Counted from the first letter of the stretch, positions 10,587 to 21,089 are shown. The stretch is 64,000 nt of DNA from Rhynchopus sp. YZ270_cl-10 (GCA_964035575.1 OZ037844.1:124001-188000), one strand, 5' to 3'. The notes: generated by a model not told the origin, from the sequence alone. Numbers and translations are program-made.

Positions 10587-10940
10587 GACAAGACCGAGTC
10601 TGCAGAAAGCTCTCTTCTCTTTGGTGCCTTCTCGTCAGGTGCGCTGTCTGCGTGTTGCTCCTCCCTGAACTGCCTCCGTCCCTGACAACAACACAGAAGC
10701 CGCAAGGGTAGGGTCACATCCATTGTGTTATTTATGATTCCTTTGCGTTGAATGCACTGGTGTGGAATGTTGGGCTTCAGGGTGCTGCCGGCGACAGGTG
10801 GCCGGGAAAACACTGCATGAGTACCCGATGGGTGGGACATGCTCACTATGGTACCCAAAACGCTTGGAAAAAAACGTATTTGCGACTTTGTTTCGATGAC
10901 CATTTTGAGTATTTGGTTTGCTTTTTTACTTTTTTTTGGT
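10587..10940. other. Remnant leader and spacer
   Basis: 10587..10660 still encodes the head's first residues (QHADSAPDEKAPKRRELSAD on the minus strand) out of frame with the downstream gene. The rest to 10932 shows no gene. The last eight bases, TTTTTGGT at 10933..10940, are the left target duplication of the hAT element. Confidence 0.6.
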
Positions 10941-11654
10941 CAGTGTTTCCCAGCATCTCACCTAACTCTGAAAATAGGTGAGATTTTGCGGTTTTGCGGG
11001 TTTTTGTATAGGTGTGGCGAGCCCGGGCGCGCTTCGCGCGCCCGGGTCCCCACCTTAGCTCAAGTTGGGGGCCTCCGGCGGAATGTGAGAATTTCTCGGA
11101 GTTCGGCACTTCATTGATATTTGCACCAGTACATTTACAAAATAAACGGCAGTCATGGCAGGCATGACACCCAAGCGAAGCCACGGTACGCAACATTTCT
11201 AAAAATTGTTGACATAAATGTCACTGTCGTTGGAAGATTGGGGGGTCAGCTTGTTTTTGTGCCCAAAATTTCTCAGCACTGCTGACCAGGGACATTGGGA
11301 ACATAGGGATTTTTGCGGAGCAAAAAAAAAATCAAACAAATGGCGCCGCAGGCGAAAAAAAATTAGGGTACAGTGTAAAAATCTATCTTTTTTACAGTCA
11401 TAGTCACACACCTATTATGGTCCTAACCCTTTTTTGCGGAGCAAAAAAGGGAAAATGGCGCCGCAGGCAAAAAAAAATTGAGGTACAGCCTGGATGGTGC
11501 GGTCAGCAACCCAGTTCCCCATGGTACTCCCGTGGTTCAACCATGATTTTTTTTTTTTTTTTTTCCTGCAGGTGAGATTTCTCACCTCACTTTTTTTTTT
11601 TTTTTTTTTTTTTGTGAGATTTCTCACCCCAAAATCTCACCGTGGGAAACACTG
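10941..11654. mobile_element. Non-autonomous hAT-type DNA transposon
   Basis: 714 bases bounded by inverted ends CAGTGTTTCCCA (10941) and TGGGAAACACTG (ending 11654) and flanked by an exact 8-bp direct repeat TTTTTGGT at 10933..10940 and 11655..11662. CAG...CTG ends with an 8-bp duplication are diagnostic of the hAT superfamily. There is no transposase frame. Internal features include a GCGCGCTTCGCGCGC palindrome near 11027 and a repeated GCGGAGCAAAAAA / GCGCCGCAGGC pair. That pair also occurs inverted at 62720..62780, so a relative may lie there. Perfect target repeats suggest a fairly recent insertion. Confidence 0.9.
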
Positions 11655-12770
11655 TTTTTGGTGTATGTGAGATTTGATTTTCATACATTGAAATCCCGGG
11701 GAGTCACGGGGAGTTTGGCAAAAAATCAAAAAAAACGAACTCCCCGTGAGTGTTTTTTTGGTTTCGAGAGTTTTCGAGAGTGTTTTTTTTTTTTTTTTAC
11801 GGAGAGTTTTCGCGATTAATCGCGACAAAATTCGCGATTAATCCCCGGGAGTAAAATCGCGATTTTTTGTAGCATTTTACCCCAAACACAACTGTGCACA
11901 CCTGGTGCTATCCGCATCTGACCTGTGCCTACCTGGGCACACGTTCAGTCTACGTACTCACATTACACCTACCGATTGATTCGCAAAATGCACCCACCAC
12001 GACAGAGGGGTGATAAGCCTCGCGGCTTTAGGCGGCACAGTGGTGGCGGACATGAGCAAACGAGCCCACAGGTCGATCACAAATGCGACGGGTTAATTCC
12101 GCGCTTGGGAATTATCCACACCTGTTTAAGATATAATCACGCTTAAATTACTCTGGGCGAAAAATGGTACACCATACCAGCAGGGGAGCATACCACCACA
12201 TGTAAGCAGGGCTATTTTAAAAATATAAAAAAATATGGGGATAAGGAACAAGAAAAGGGTGAAAACGGGTCGAGGCTTCCCGCCGCAGGCCTCGGAACGT
12301 AGTGAGAGCTTGTGAAAAAATCTCTCCCCGTTCATAGATGGCCCAGTTTTCGAGATTTTTTCATAAATTCGCGATTAATCGCAAATTTTTATTTTATAAA
12401 TTGGAGAGTTTTCGAGAGTATTTTTTTTTAAATCGGGGAGTATTGGAGAGTTTTGGAGAGTTTTGGAGAGTTTTTTTTTAAATTGGAGAGTTTTCGAGAG
12501 TTTTTCACAAATTCGCGATTAAGGGCAGGCTCACTTTTGTCTGTGTTTAGTGCTCGGAGGGCCCAAAAATTTTCCGCGCGCGCGCGCAAGAAAAAAACAT
12601 GGAAAAAAAAAATAAGAAAAAACACACACACACACACACACGTTGCACGGTGTGCATGATTGGTGAAACTTTTAAACGCCGGCATTTGCATTTCCGGAAT
12701 TCGTCCGGCCAGTGGTGGGGTCAATTTGCCGAAATGGACAAGTTCTCGTTTTTGGTCAATTTCTGCACAG

Positions 12771-13200
12771 TACACAGTATACACAGTATACACAGTATAC
12801 ACAGTATACACAGTATACACAGTATACACAGTATACACAGTATACACAGTATACACAGTATACACAGTATACACAGTATACACAGTATACACAGTATACA
12901 CAGTATACACAGTATACACAGTATACACAGTATACACAGTATACACAGTATACACAGTATACACAGTATACACAGTATACACAGTATACACAGTATACAC
13001 AGTATACACAGTATACACAGTATACACAGTATACACAGTATACACAGTATACACAGTATACACAGTATACACAGTATACACAGTATACACAGTATACACA
13101 GTATACACAGTATACACAGTATACACAGTATACACAGTATACACAGTATACACAGTATACACAGTATACACAGTATACACAGTATACACAGTATACACAG
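12771..13200 (+). repeat. 9-bp satellite array (CAGTATACA)n
   Basis: About 48 copies of a 9-bp unit with almost no variation. Because 9 is a multiple of 3 the array is open in several frames on both strands, which produces long false reading frames (IHS, YTV and related tripeptides). The same unit forms arrays at 55393..55684 and 61443..61594. Confidence 0.97.
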
Positions 13201-13210
13201 GGGATTGGGA

Positions 13211-13857
13211 GTACAGTACAGTACAGTACAGTACAGTACAGTACAGTACAGTACAGTACAGTACAGTACAGTACAGTACAGTACAGTACAGTACAGTACA
13301 GTACAGTACAGTACAGTACAGTACAGTACAGTACAGTACAGTACAGTACAGTACAGTACAGTACAGTACAGTACAGTACAGTACAGTACAGTACAGTACA
13401 GTACAGTACAGTACAGTACAGTACAGTACAGTACAGTACAGTACAGTACAGTACAGTACAGTACAGTACAGTACAGTACAGTACAGTACAGTACAGTACA
13501 GTACAGTACAGTACAGTACAGTACAGTACAGTACAGTACAGTACAGTACAGTACAGTACAGTACAGTACAGTACAGTACAGTACAGTACAGTACAGTACA
13601 GTACAGTACAGTACAGTACAGTACAGTACAGTACAGTACAGTACAGTACAGTACAGTACAGTACAGTACAGTACAGTACAGTACAGTACAGTACAGTACA
13701 GTACAGTACAGTACAGTACAGTACAGTACAGTACAGTACAGTACAGTACAGTACAGTACAGTACAGTACAGTACAGTACAGTACAGTACAGTACAGTACA
13801 GTACAGTACAGTACAGTACAGTACAGTACAGTACAGTACAGTACAGTACAGTACAGT
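13211..13857 (+). repeat. 5-bp satellite array (GTACA)n
   Basis: About 129 perfect copies of GTACA, separated from the 9-bp array by only GGGATTGGGA (13201..13210). The open frames across it are repeat artefacts. The unit contains GTAC and shares ACAGTA with the 9-bp unit, suggesting one array may have seeded the other. Confidence 0.97.
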
Positions 13858-14342
13858 TCTTCGTAGAACTTCGTTTTGCAATAAGAAAGCCTCACCCTTC
13901 TTCCCAGAATTCCTCCCAGAACCAGCTGGGCACCAATACTGGAAATATCGTAAAAGCATAACTATTTTGGACGATTTTGTGGACGATTTGGCTGCTACTC
14001 GGAAAATCCATTTGTTTGCGGGTTTCCCGGAACCTCACAAAAATAAATCCCATCGATCATTTTTTGAAACATTTCACAATATTTTTGTAGGAACTTGGTG
14101 CACAAAATCACCTCAAGCCCCACTACTCTCTCCCTCACACCTTTTATTACTACAATGTTTTTTTTTTTTCCCATGTTTTTTTTTTTGGAATTCTCAAAAT
14201 TTTCCGCGCGCGCGAGCAATAAACACAGGCAAAAGTGAGCCTGCCCTAATCGCGATTTTTTTTTCTTTTTTTTTAATCGCTAAAACTCTCGAAAACACCA
14301 GTGGAGAGTCTCCGCGACTCCAGGGGATTTCAATGTATGAAA

Positions 14343-15019
14343 CATATTCTTTGAGGTTCAGACATTGTGTGCAGAGGTGTCCCTAAACATATGAGTGTCT
14401 AATCTCAAATCGGGCATCGGCATACTGATCCTCACACACATGGGTGAGGATGAACAAAGATAACCATTTCATATTTGTGAAAAATGAAAAACGAGAAAAT
14501 CCCTTGAAAGATGAAGCTGGCCTCTCGTGCACATCTTAAAAAATAAAACCCACAGCCTCGAACATTTCTACACAAATGATTTCATTGAACGCATCCCCTT
14601 TTTATGTTTCCCCCACCCCCGAAAACAATAAAGCAATAAAAACAATAAAGACAAAAGGGAGAGGTTGTGGCGAAACGCACACACCCAAAAACAAGATCGC
14701 TATCTGGCCACCTCAGCTTGCTGATGATTTCACACCACCCCTCTTTCGACCGTTTTATCGATCGACTACTCCACCAGCGCGGCTTTTCCCTTAGTGTGCA
14801 CGACCGAGCTTTCGCTCCCTCCCGATATTTCGGGACCGTCAGTAACACCCACACACGGACCGACACCACCGATTTTTCGGTGCACCTGTTCTTATCCCTG
14901 TTTCAATCACTCGCGGATCGACTACGCAACCAGAGGCACTCCCGGCCTACGTTACGCATTACCAAAAAGCTAAAACAAAACCCCATCTACCTCACTGCCT
15001 CTCTCACAATGTCAAGGCA
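14343..15019. other. Spacer without a supported gene
   Basis: AT-rich to 14700, then moderately GC-rich. A plus-strand frame 14667..15044 opens at GTG and has no recognisable domain. A diverged direct repeat GATCGACTAC occurs near 14759 and 14916. I see no supported gene. Confidence 0.4.
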
Positions 15020-15570
15020 TAGTTCCCCGAATGGCCCTTCGTAAGGCACTGCACCGCCGGCAGGTTGTCCACTTCAAGACAAGTGTCCAGTCCTGCTCCG
15101 CCAGACACACCCCACTCTCTGCTGCCCACAGCTCCTTCAGGAAGAGATGCATGTCCATCTCCTCGCTGGAAAGCAAGCCCTGTGCTGCCCACTCTTTAGA
15201 TGCACGTCCGTCCACACAACAAACACGCCCCCCGCCCCTTCCTGTGCATCCAACGCACTGAGCTCCTTGATCTCCTTTGCAGCCGCACGCGGAATCACAC
15301 CCTGTACATCCCTCGAGCGGCGTTCCTCGAAACCAAACTCATCGCCCCGAAGACGCTCGGCAAAAAATGCAGTTTCCTTCTTCATCACCGCTCCCATCAA
15401 ACGTCACGGTCAGCTCCGCCACACTACACTGCACGGCGGATACACCACAGCCGTCAAACGCCAGGTTCCTCGTCCCCGGAAGGCGCCGTCGCAGACCCGC
15501 TCCCCAGATTCGAACATAGAAAAGGAAGGCAGTGCTACTGTAGGGGTACGGTGTTCGATTTGCTTTTAGC
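15020..15570 (-). pseudogene. Broken unidentified coding relic
   Basis: Three minus-strand stretches have protein-like composition: VSAVQCSVAELTVTFDG, then MKKETAFFAERLRGDEFGF with AAAKEIKELSALDAQEG and VVWTDVH, and then LLSSEEMDMHLFLKELWAAE with QDWTLVLKW. They lie in different frames in a consistent order, so the source gene appears broken in about two places. I do not recognise the family. It lies just downstream of the complete ankyrin gene. Confidence 0.35.
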
Positions 15571-15732
15571 ATTGCATGTAATCATACAATAATATCCGTA
15601 ACCGACACTCCATGAGACGTTACCTTGACCTACAAGGGTTGAAGGGGCGTGTCGAAAAAGAAGGTTGACGCTCTCCGTTGGTCTGGTTACATTCCTCTGA
15701 AGACAGTTCAAATGTGGTCGACGCGTACAGCA

Positions 15733-17400
15733 TCATTCTTCCGCACCGTGCTTGAGGAGAACCTGCACCACATCTGCATGTTGTTTCTGCCTCGCAAAGT
15801 GCAACGCAGTCAGACCCGAAAAAGTTCTGTGGTTCACATCCACCTCCCGTAATCCCACAAGATAGCGCACAGTCTCGGTGCGTCCACGATACACCGCAAG
15901 GATAAGACATGCGTAACCTTTGTTGTCTACCTCACACACGTCCACACCTGCTTCCACCAACATCTGTGTAATGTCGAGTTTCCCAACCTGACAAGCACAG
16001 TGAAGAGGTGTGCTTCCTAGGCTATTCTTTGCCTCAACATCTGCCCCTGCATCAATGAGCAGCTGCACCACATCTGAGTTCTTCTGTGCCACTGCGTAGT
16101 GTAGTGCAGTGTTGCAGCTGCTGTTTGACTGATTCACGTCCACCTCAGGCATGCACAGAAGAGTACGCACAGTCTCGGTCTGTCCATAATATGCTGCCAG
16201 GCTGAGACACGTGTATCCGTTGTTGTCTGTGACACACACGTCTGCACCTGCTCTAACCAGCACCTCCACAACACGGGGATTCCCACGCCGGCTCGCCACG
16301 AGGAGCGGCGAACGTCCGTCGTCGCTGTGCCTAATCTCGATGTCTGCCCCTGCATCAATGAGCAGCTGCACCACGCCTGCACCCGGCTTCTCAGCTGATG
16401 CGAGCAACGAGGTGAAGCCTTTCTTATCCTTGTGACTCACGTCGACCTGCGGCAAACCAACAAGATAGCGCACAGTCTCGGTGTGTCCAAATACTGCAGC
16501 AATCATAAGACTTGTAGATCCACCCCTTTGTGTCGCACTCACTCCCGCACCTGCTTCCACCAACATCTTCACAATACGGAGTCCACCATTCTGGCTAGAA
16601 AGGAGAAGAGGTGTCCATAAGTCCTTGTTCCTTGTCTCGATGTCTGCCCCTGCATCAATAAGAACCTTCACCACATCTGCGTGCTTTTGACGTACTGCAC
16701 CAGACAACGCAGACCAGTCGTCGTCAGCTTTGTGATTCACTTTAACACCCTGCAAGCCCTCCAAACCCACAAGATAGCGCACAGTCTCGGTGTGTCCAAA
16801 AAATGCCGCATGAATAAGACATGTGTTTCCGAAGTTGCACCTACCACACACTCCTGCACCTGCTTCCGCCAACATCTTCACAACTGCGAGTGCTCCTGAA
16901 CGGCAAGACCAGTGCAGAGGCGAACGTCCCATGTCGTCCTTTGTCTCGATGTCTGCCCCTGCATCAATGAACACCTGACACACTGCAGGGTCCTCCCACA
17001 TGACTGGACAGGCACGCCTCTCCGTGTCCTCCTGCCCGTGTGGGACAAACGCAACGTTGCTGCAGACTGACTTCCAATGCTGCAAGAGGACCTCCGTGCA
17101 CGCAGTGTGGTCTGCGTGGATGCACTCACTCAGCAGCATCCCGAAGCCCATCTGCGTTGTCTCAACATACGGAAGAAGCAGTGCGAGGCATTCATCGTGG
17201 TTCCCTCTGCATGCCTCGTGCACAGCATCGAAGGCAACCGTTTTGCTGTCTGTGTCTGGACTGAGCTTCTCAAGTCCCGCCCGCACGGCAGTCGTGTCGC
17301 CGTTCCTGGCAGCCTCCACCAAGACCTCGTCTGCAGAAAGCGTTCTTCTCTTTGGTGCCTTCTCGTCAGGTGTGCTGTCTGCGTGTTGCTCCTTCGACAT
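15733..17400 (-). CDS. Ankyrin-repeat protein, complete family member
   Basis: 555 residues, ATG at 17400, ending LLKHGAEE. This is the longest undamaged member of the local family and serves as its reference. Residues 1-30 are a polar leader (MSKEQHADSTPDEKAPKRR). Residues 30-120 are the conserved helical head (GDTTAVRAGLEKLSPDTD, DAVHEACRGNHDECLALLLP). From about 125 onward run ankyrin units in super-blocks of about 130 residues: DAGADIETKDDMGRSPLH, VVKMLAEAGAGV, GHTETVRYLVGL, then ADVVKVLIDAGADIE and so on, about three blocks. No signal peptide, membrane segment or enzymatic domain is seen. It is probably an intracellular binding protein, function unknown. It is intronless, and its upstream DNA shares modules with the other copies. 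Confidence 0.85.
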   Translation of the reverse strand: MSKEQHADSTPDEKAPKRRTLSADEVLVEAARNGDTTAVRAGLEKLSPDTDSKTVAFDAVHEACRGNHDECLALLLPYVETTQMGFGMLLSECIHADHTACTEVLLQHWKSVCSNVAFVPHGQEDTERRACPVMWEDPAVCQVFIDAGADIETKDDMGRSPLHWSCRSGALAVVKMLAEAGAGVCGRCNFGNTCLIHAAFFGHTETVRYLVGLEGLQGVKVNHKADDDWSALSGAVRQKHADVVKVLIDAGADIETRNKDLWTPLLLSSQNGGLRIVKMLVEAGAGVSATQRGGSTSLMIAAVFGHTETVRYLVGLPQVDVSHKDKKGFTSLLASAEKPGAGVVQLLIDAGADIEIRHSDDGRSPLLVASRRGNPRVVEVLVRAGADVCVTDNNGYTCLSLAAYYGQTETVRTLLCMPEVDVNQSNSSCNTALHYAVAQKNSDVVQLLIDAGADVEAKNSLGSTPLHCACQVGKLDITQMLVEAGVDVCEVDNKGYACLILAVYRGRTETVRYLVGLREVDVNHRTFSGLTALHFARQKQHADVVQVLLKHGAEE

Positions 17401-19047
17401 GGTTTGTGAAGATGTTGATATTCAATGTTGTGTCTTTTATGCTGTTTCTTGTGGAGGTTGTGAGGTGAGTGGTGGGTGTCCCTGAACTGCCTCCCACCCC
17501 TAACAAGCACAGCCACAGTGGAAACGGGTGGTGTGGAAGTCTCCCTCCTGAGGGTGGTGGTGGGAATCTATCTGCCTTGAGACGAGGAGGTGAGGAAGGG
17601 GGTCGGTAAGATAAAAACATCATTCAGTCTTGTTCATGTTCATAATGTATTTGCATACCCCAACCCTCCCCACTCAGTAAGATTATGAACGGGAAAGAGA
17701 ATGCAGCGCACACCCAAAGGTCCTCCTAAGACAAAAAGAAACATCGACACAAAAGAAAGCACCTGTCACTGGCAACCTTCTCACGCTTTATCTACATTCC
17801 AAAACAGAGTCACGATGCCACCTTCCATTCCTTGAGGAATACAAAGCACAACACAAATGAGATGACACGTTTAAATGTTCATTGAAGAAGTGGTCCCTAC
17901 CCACACACTCCTCCCTCCACACATCTGAGAAGCAGGCCAAGTACATTACCGACCCTCCCCCGTGAAATGGTCCCGGGGGAGGGTCGGTACATATAAAACC
18001 CCGTTCTTATTGTGCGAAGAATTAGTTTGCAGCCGAATTTTGCATTCAAAGTCGACTTTGGTGTCTATCCTTCATTCGTTGTCTTGGGAAACGGGGTGGG
18101 GCATGCTATGGGACGATCCCATGGAGGGGACACAAAAAAGAGGGACAAAAAATGGGAGAATACTAGGAAGCTGTTCCTACACGATTTATTATATGTGTGA
18201 CAACCTCTGAGGAATGTATGCTTTTTTTCAAATCAGTTTTTACTTTATTTATGAAAATCTGGTTGCATTTGTGTAGACACCCCAAGGATGTGCTCCACTA
18301 TACAGCAGCATACTGCATGTGTATTATTGTATTTGGGAGGCAATCCCTCATGTGCGGGATACGGTCCAAATGGGGACGGTATCTAGGTGTGGAAACCGTG
18401 TGCATTGCCAAGCAGAGTTTACACAATCATTGACCCAAAAAAAGAGAATTCTGCAAAAGATCAAAGATGGGACCCAAGCCTCATATGCATGGGGTATCCC
18501 TTGGAGGAATAAAGTGTAGCTTTTCATGACGGAAAATACAGGCAGCACCTGTAACCCATGATTACACCCGGGAGGAGGACGTGGTTCTCAAAGTTATCGA
18601 ACCCCCAGAGAACACCTCATTTCATGCACACAGATAACAAATACAAAAGAAACGTTAGTGAAAGAGGGGAAACAGCAACCGAACCCCCTCGCACCCCGCT
18701 GTTCTCATCACACAAATACACTTGGTGCGTACACAAAAAAAAAAAATTAGGGGTAACGCGTCCCCTCCCCTCCCTGCAAGAAGACCTTGCTTTGTCCCCC
18801 CCCAGCTCCCCCAGCCCCCTCGCAACCCCGACCCCCTGGCGGATGCTGCTGTAACTGCTAAACTGCAAACCCCATGCACCTCTGCCGCGACACCACCCCT
18901 TTTACCCTACGCATCGTGACGTCACGTACACCTTGCTCACAATAGAATCGACATCAGAGACGAGACGTTTGCACGAAGGGGAAGACAACCCAACTATGTA
19001 CATAGTAGAGGATCTCTGCCACCTTTCTGTATCCGCAGCCAGTTTAT
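17401..19047. other. Long spacer with shared upstream modules
   Basis: 17401..17705 is the ankyrin upstream flank also seen at 1677..1975. 18000..18055 repeats 1995..2050. 18261..18302 is a copy of the GTGTAGACACC repeat family. 18377..18563 is copy 2 of the 186-bp module. 18700..18900 is C-rich without a supported gene. 18900..19047 is the 3' flank of the zinc-finger gene. Confidence 0.55.
18377..18563 (+). repeat. 186-bp duplicated spacer module, copy 2
   Basis: Near-identical partner of 4330..4515. It shows that the complete and truncated ankyrin genes share several hundred bases of upstream DNA, although here the module is about 1 kb from the start codon and in copy 1 only about 0.2 kb. 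Confidence 0.75.
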
Positions 19048-19491
19048 TTAAGGCCTGGACGAGTCACACATTGCACAGTGGTTCGCCCCAGCTGTGTTTA
19101 CATAGGTGCAATGAACGCAGCGCCAATCTCGGGGGTATGCGGGCACTGCAGCGTTTAGTGGTGCTGCGCGGGGTGCTCCTACTGCGCCGACAGCGCCTGG
19201 CGCTGCTCCTCCCCTGTGTTGATGTGGTCCATCTTGCAGGCTTCTTCTCTGTTCCTCACATTTGCCGCCACACACAATGCACAGCTTGTCGCTGAGTTGG
19301 TTGTGGTAGTCGCACGAAGGACAGTCCCAGAGCACAGACTGTTGCCTCTTGGCTCCACACACGTCGCAGGTCACCACCTCACGCGAGTTGACAACACTAC
19401 ACTGACTGCACTTCCAGGCCCGGCACGTCTGATTAGAACACGTGTTCGCGCTGGAATCGTTAAATGTATCGCACTTAGGGCAGGCTTCCAT
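19048..19491 (-). CDS. Four-finger RanBP2-type zinc-finger protein
   Basis: 147 residues, using the ATG at 19491 because the zinc-finger region begins right there. Four short Cys4 modules are visible: CPKCDTFN...CSNQTC, WKCSQCSVVN...CDVC, WDCPSCDYHN...CIVC and WRCVHCTYVN...CAMC. The last three carry the W-x-C-x2-C-x3-N-x6-C-x2-C signature of RanBP2/NZF-type fingers, which bind single-stranded RNA (ZRANB2 type) or ubiquitin (NZF type). The TF/PHI residues typical of ubiquitin-binding NZF fingers are not obvious, so RNA binding is as likely. A linker rich in Ala, Gly and Pro (residues 90-115) precedes finger 4. The upstream DNA is pyrimidine-rich on the coding strand, fitting a splice acceptor before the start. 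Confidence 0.85.
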   Translation of the reverse strand: MEACPKCDTFNDSSANTCSNQTCRAWKCSQCSVVNSREVVTCDVCGAKRQQSVLWDCPSCDYHNQLSDKLCIVCGGKCEEQRRSLQDGPHQHRGGAAPGAVGAVGAPRAAPLNAAVPAYPRDWRCVHCTYVNTAGANHCAMCDSSRP

Positions 19492-20313
19492 TGCGGAGGG
19501 TGGAGGGGTTTTGAATGAGGTGGGAAGAAGCGAAGGAAGGGTAGGGGTGCTTTTGTTGTGTTTAAAAAAAATACCCACAGAAAAAAACAAAATACCCGAG
19601 CCCCTACCTGTGTGTTTGGAGATGAGGTGTGTGTACGGCAGTCGAGAAGGTGTTTGCCACAGTTGGGGTTTCCCATTTGCCATCTGACCTTTCATACAGA
19701 GGTATTTCAACATAATATGATATAAATTGATAGCAAAGAAAAATGGTCAAAACTGCACAAAAAAAATTTCCGCAAATGTGCAGAACAGGTGCCCTACAGA
19801 ATGAGTGTCCACTTTAACCTCCCGAAATACTTGGAGAAAGCCCAGAATCCTCTATTCTTAACCCGCGAGGTGAAGGGGTTCACAGGGTTTGCGACAATAG
19901 TGTGCGGGTGGGAACTCCACTGTTAACTATTTCTCTAAATAAAACTTTAGCTTTCGTAGGATAAAAGTTGAGCGCTTTTATTTATTGTTCTGCGGACCGA
20001 ATTTTGATGTTTTTTTTTTTTTTTTCGTTTTTTTTTTTTTTTTTTTTTGCGGATAACTTTTTTTTTCCTCCCTCTCCGGACTTTGCCGTGGGGACGAAAG
20101 GGAGGGGGTTTCGTACTTCTTCTTCTTTTTTATTTGATATGTGTAGGCCGCCAATTGACCTGCCCCCCCACCCCACCCCCCATTTGATGCACAATTTGAT
20201 ATACTCCCCCAACCCGAAAGAAGTCTCCTTCTTGAAAGGATTTCGTTCACATGACCATTTCCCCACCGATTTACCAAGCTGACAAAGCTGGTTGATAGAT
20301 TTCCCTCTCTCCC

Positions 20314-20349
<36 letters not shown>

Positions 20350-20589
20350 TACTCAGGTAGCTACGTAGCCTTCAGGGAGGCAATCGTGTGCTAATACAGA
20401 AAGTATCAGTCAAGGCTGTCCTTACAGACGCATGCCAAAGCGGCCGCCACATGGGTGTGGACTTTTTTCCCCCAGAAAAATAACCTCAAAAAGTGCTGCA
20501 GAAGCTCCGAAGCGAAAAGCCAATGCAGACCACTTCAAATGAAAAAAGAAAAAGAAAAAGAAAAATGGTAGTTCTTGATGCAGGCATGT
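19492..20589. other. Spacer with long T tracts
   Basis: No gene is seen. 20000..20060 and 20317..20348 are T homopolymer tracts; the second is about 32 T. An A-rich AAAAAG microsatellite at 20540..20565 precedes the rRNA fragment. Confidence 0.5.
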
Positions 20590-20591
20590 CA

Positions 20592-20624
<33 letters not shown>

Positions 20625-20720
20625 ATGTACTCCCCCCTGAACCCGTAATCTTTGATTTCTCGTTTCAAGGGCACCTCCGAATGACCCACGTACGATGCCA
20701 GTCTCGGATGAAAGACTAAA
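20590..20720 (-). rRNA. SSU (18S) rRNA fragment
   Basis: The minus strand contains the universal small-subunit core AACTTAAAGGAATTGACGG preceded by GGGGGGAGTACATTCGCAAG and GAGAAATCAAAGATTACGGG. In intact 18S genes these stand in exactly this order. Similarity ends abruptly soon after GACGGAATG at about 20590 and becomes unclear upstream beyond about 20720. Only some 130 of about 1900 bases are present, so this is a dead fragment inserted into intergenic DNA. GACGGAATG and GAGTAC(G/A)TTCGCAAG are spellings I associate with Euglenozoa; most other eukaryotes have GACGGAAGG. Confidence 0.8.
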
Positions 20721-21089
20721 CCTCTCGTACTTAGTCACCAACAAAAAGAAAAGTTGAAAGACAAAATGTCCCTTTTGCACAATGCCCCCCAGTTTGCAAG
20801 GTGACTCTAAGTCACATTGCATCGCGTCGTTCCATTCACCGAAGTAAACATAAAATAAAATAAAAAATATAAAATAAAGTAAAACCCGTAACAGATACAA
20901 AACCCCCACACATCCCCATAGCCCAAAACCCACCCATTTTTTTGGGGGGGGAGGATTTTTTTTTCTGGAGATCCAACTTCTCCTTCTTCCCCATTTTTTT
21001 GTTTTTGTTTTTTGTGCGGTTGCAGTTTGTGCACACACATGCAGGGTGTTTGGAATGGACAATCTCTGCCACATTCCATCCTTGGTACT
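20721..21089. other. Spacer downstream of helicase gene
   Basis: No gene is seen. 20721..20830 may be a diverged extension of the rRNA fragment. The rest is AT-rich with a TAAAATAAAATA run near 20850, the 3' flank of the helicase gene. Confidence 0.4.

Larger units (their letters stand above)
12521..14247. mobile_element. Inner inverted-repeat element
   Basis: The inner ends read AGGGCAGGCTCACTTTTG, then (T/C)CTGTGTTTA and a CG-dinucleotide run (CGCGCGCGCG at about 12577 and 14207), in opposite orientations. The inverted match extends outward into CGCGATT. It lies wholly inside the 11679..14342 element, so either one inserted into the other or both are parts of one long inverted repeat. Confidence 0.65.
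11679..14342. mobile_element. 2.7-kb inverted-repeat element with satellites
   Basis: The outer inverted ends begin TTTCATACATTGAAATCCC at 11679 and the complement ends at 14342, followed by similar GGAGTC(A/G)CGG sequence. Within both arms come many GAGAGTTTTCGAGAG and CGCGATTAATCGC motifs. A second, inner pair of inverted repeats is at 12521 and 14247. The core is a conserved 100-base stretch (ACGCCGGCATTTGCATTTCC at 12675) followed by two satellite arrays. No transposase is visible. No clean target duplication was found. Read as a non-autonomous, possibly nested, terminal-inverted-repeat element. Confidence 0.7.

Noticed and set aside
12428-14386. Very long open frames across the satellites (up to 595 codons, also at 55190..55777 and 61261..61832)
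   Set aside because: They consist of IHS, YTV, YTQ or YSTVQ repeats created by stop-free 9-bp and 5-bp tandem arrays. Frames are open on both strands at once, so they are not genes.
20660-20720. Large-subunit sarcin-ricin loop (GTACGAGAGG) as a separate LSU fragment
   Set aside because: The ten-base match stands directly upstream of SSU sequence in the expected SSU order and the bases after it do not follow LSU. Kept only as a caution.
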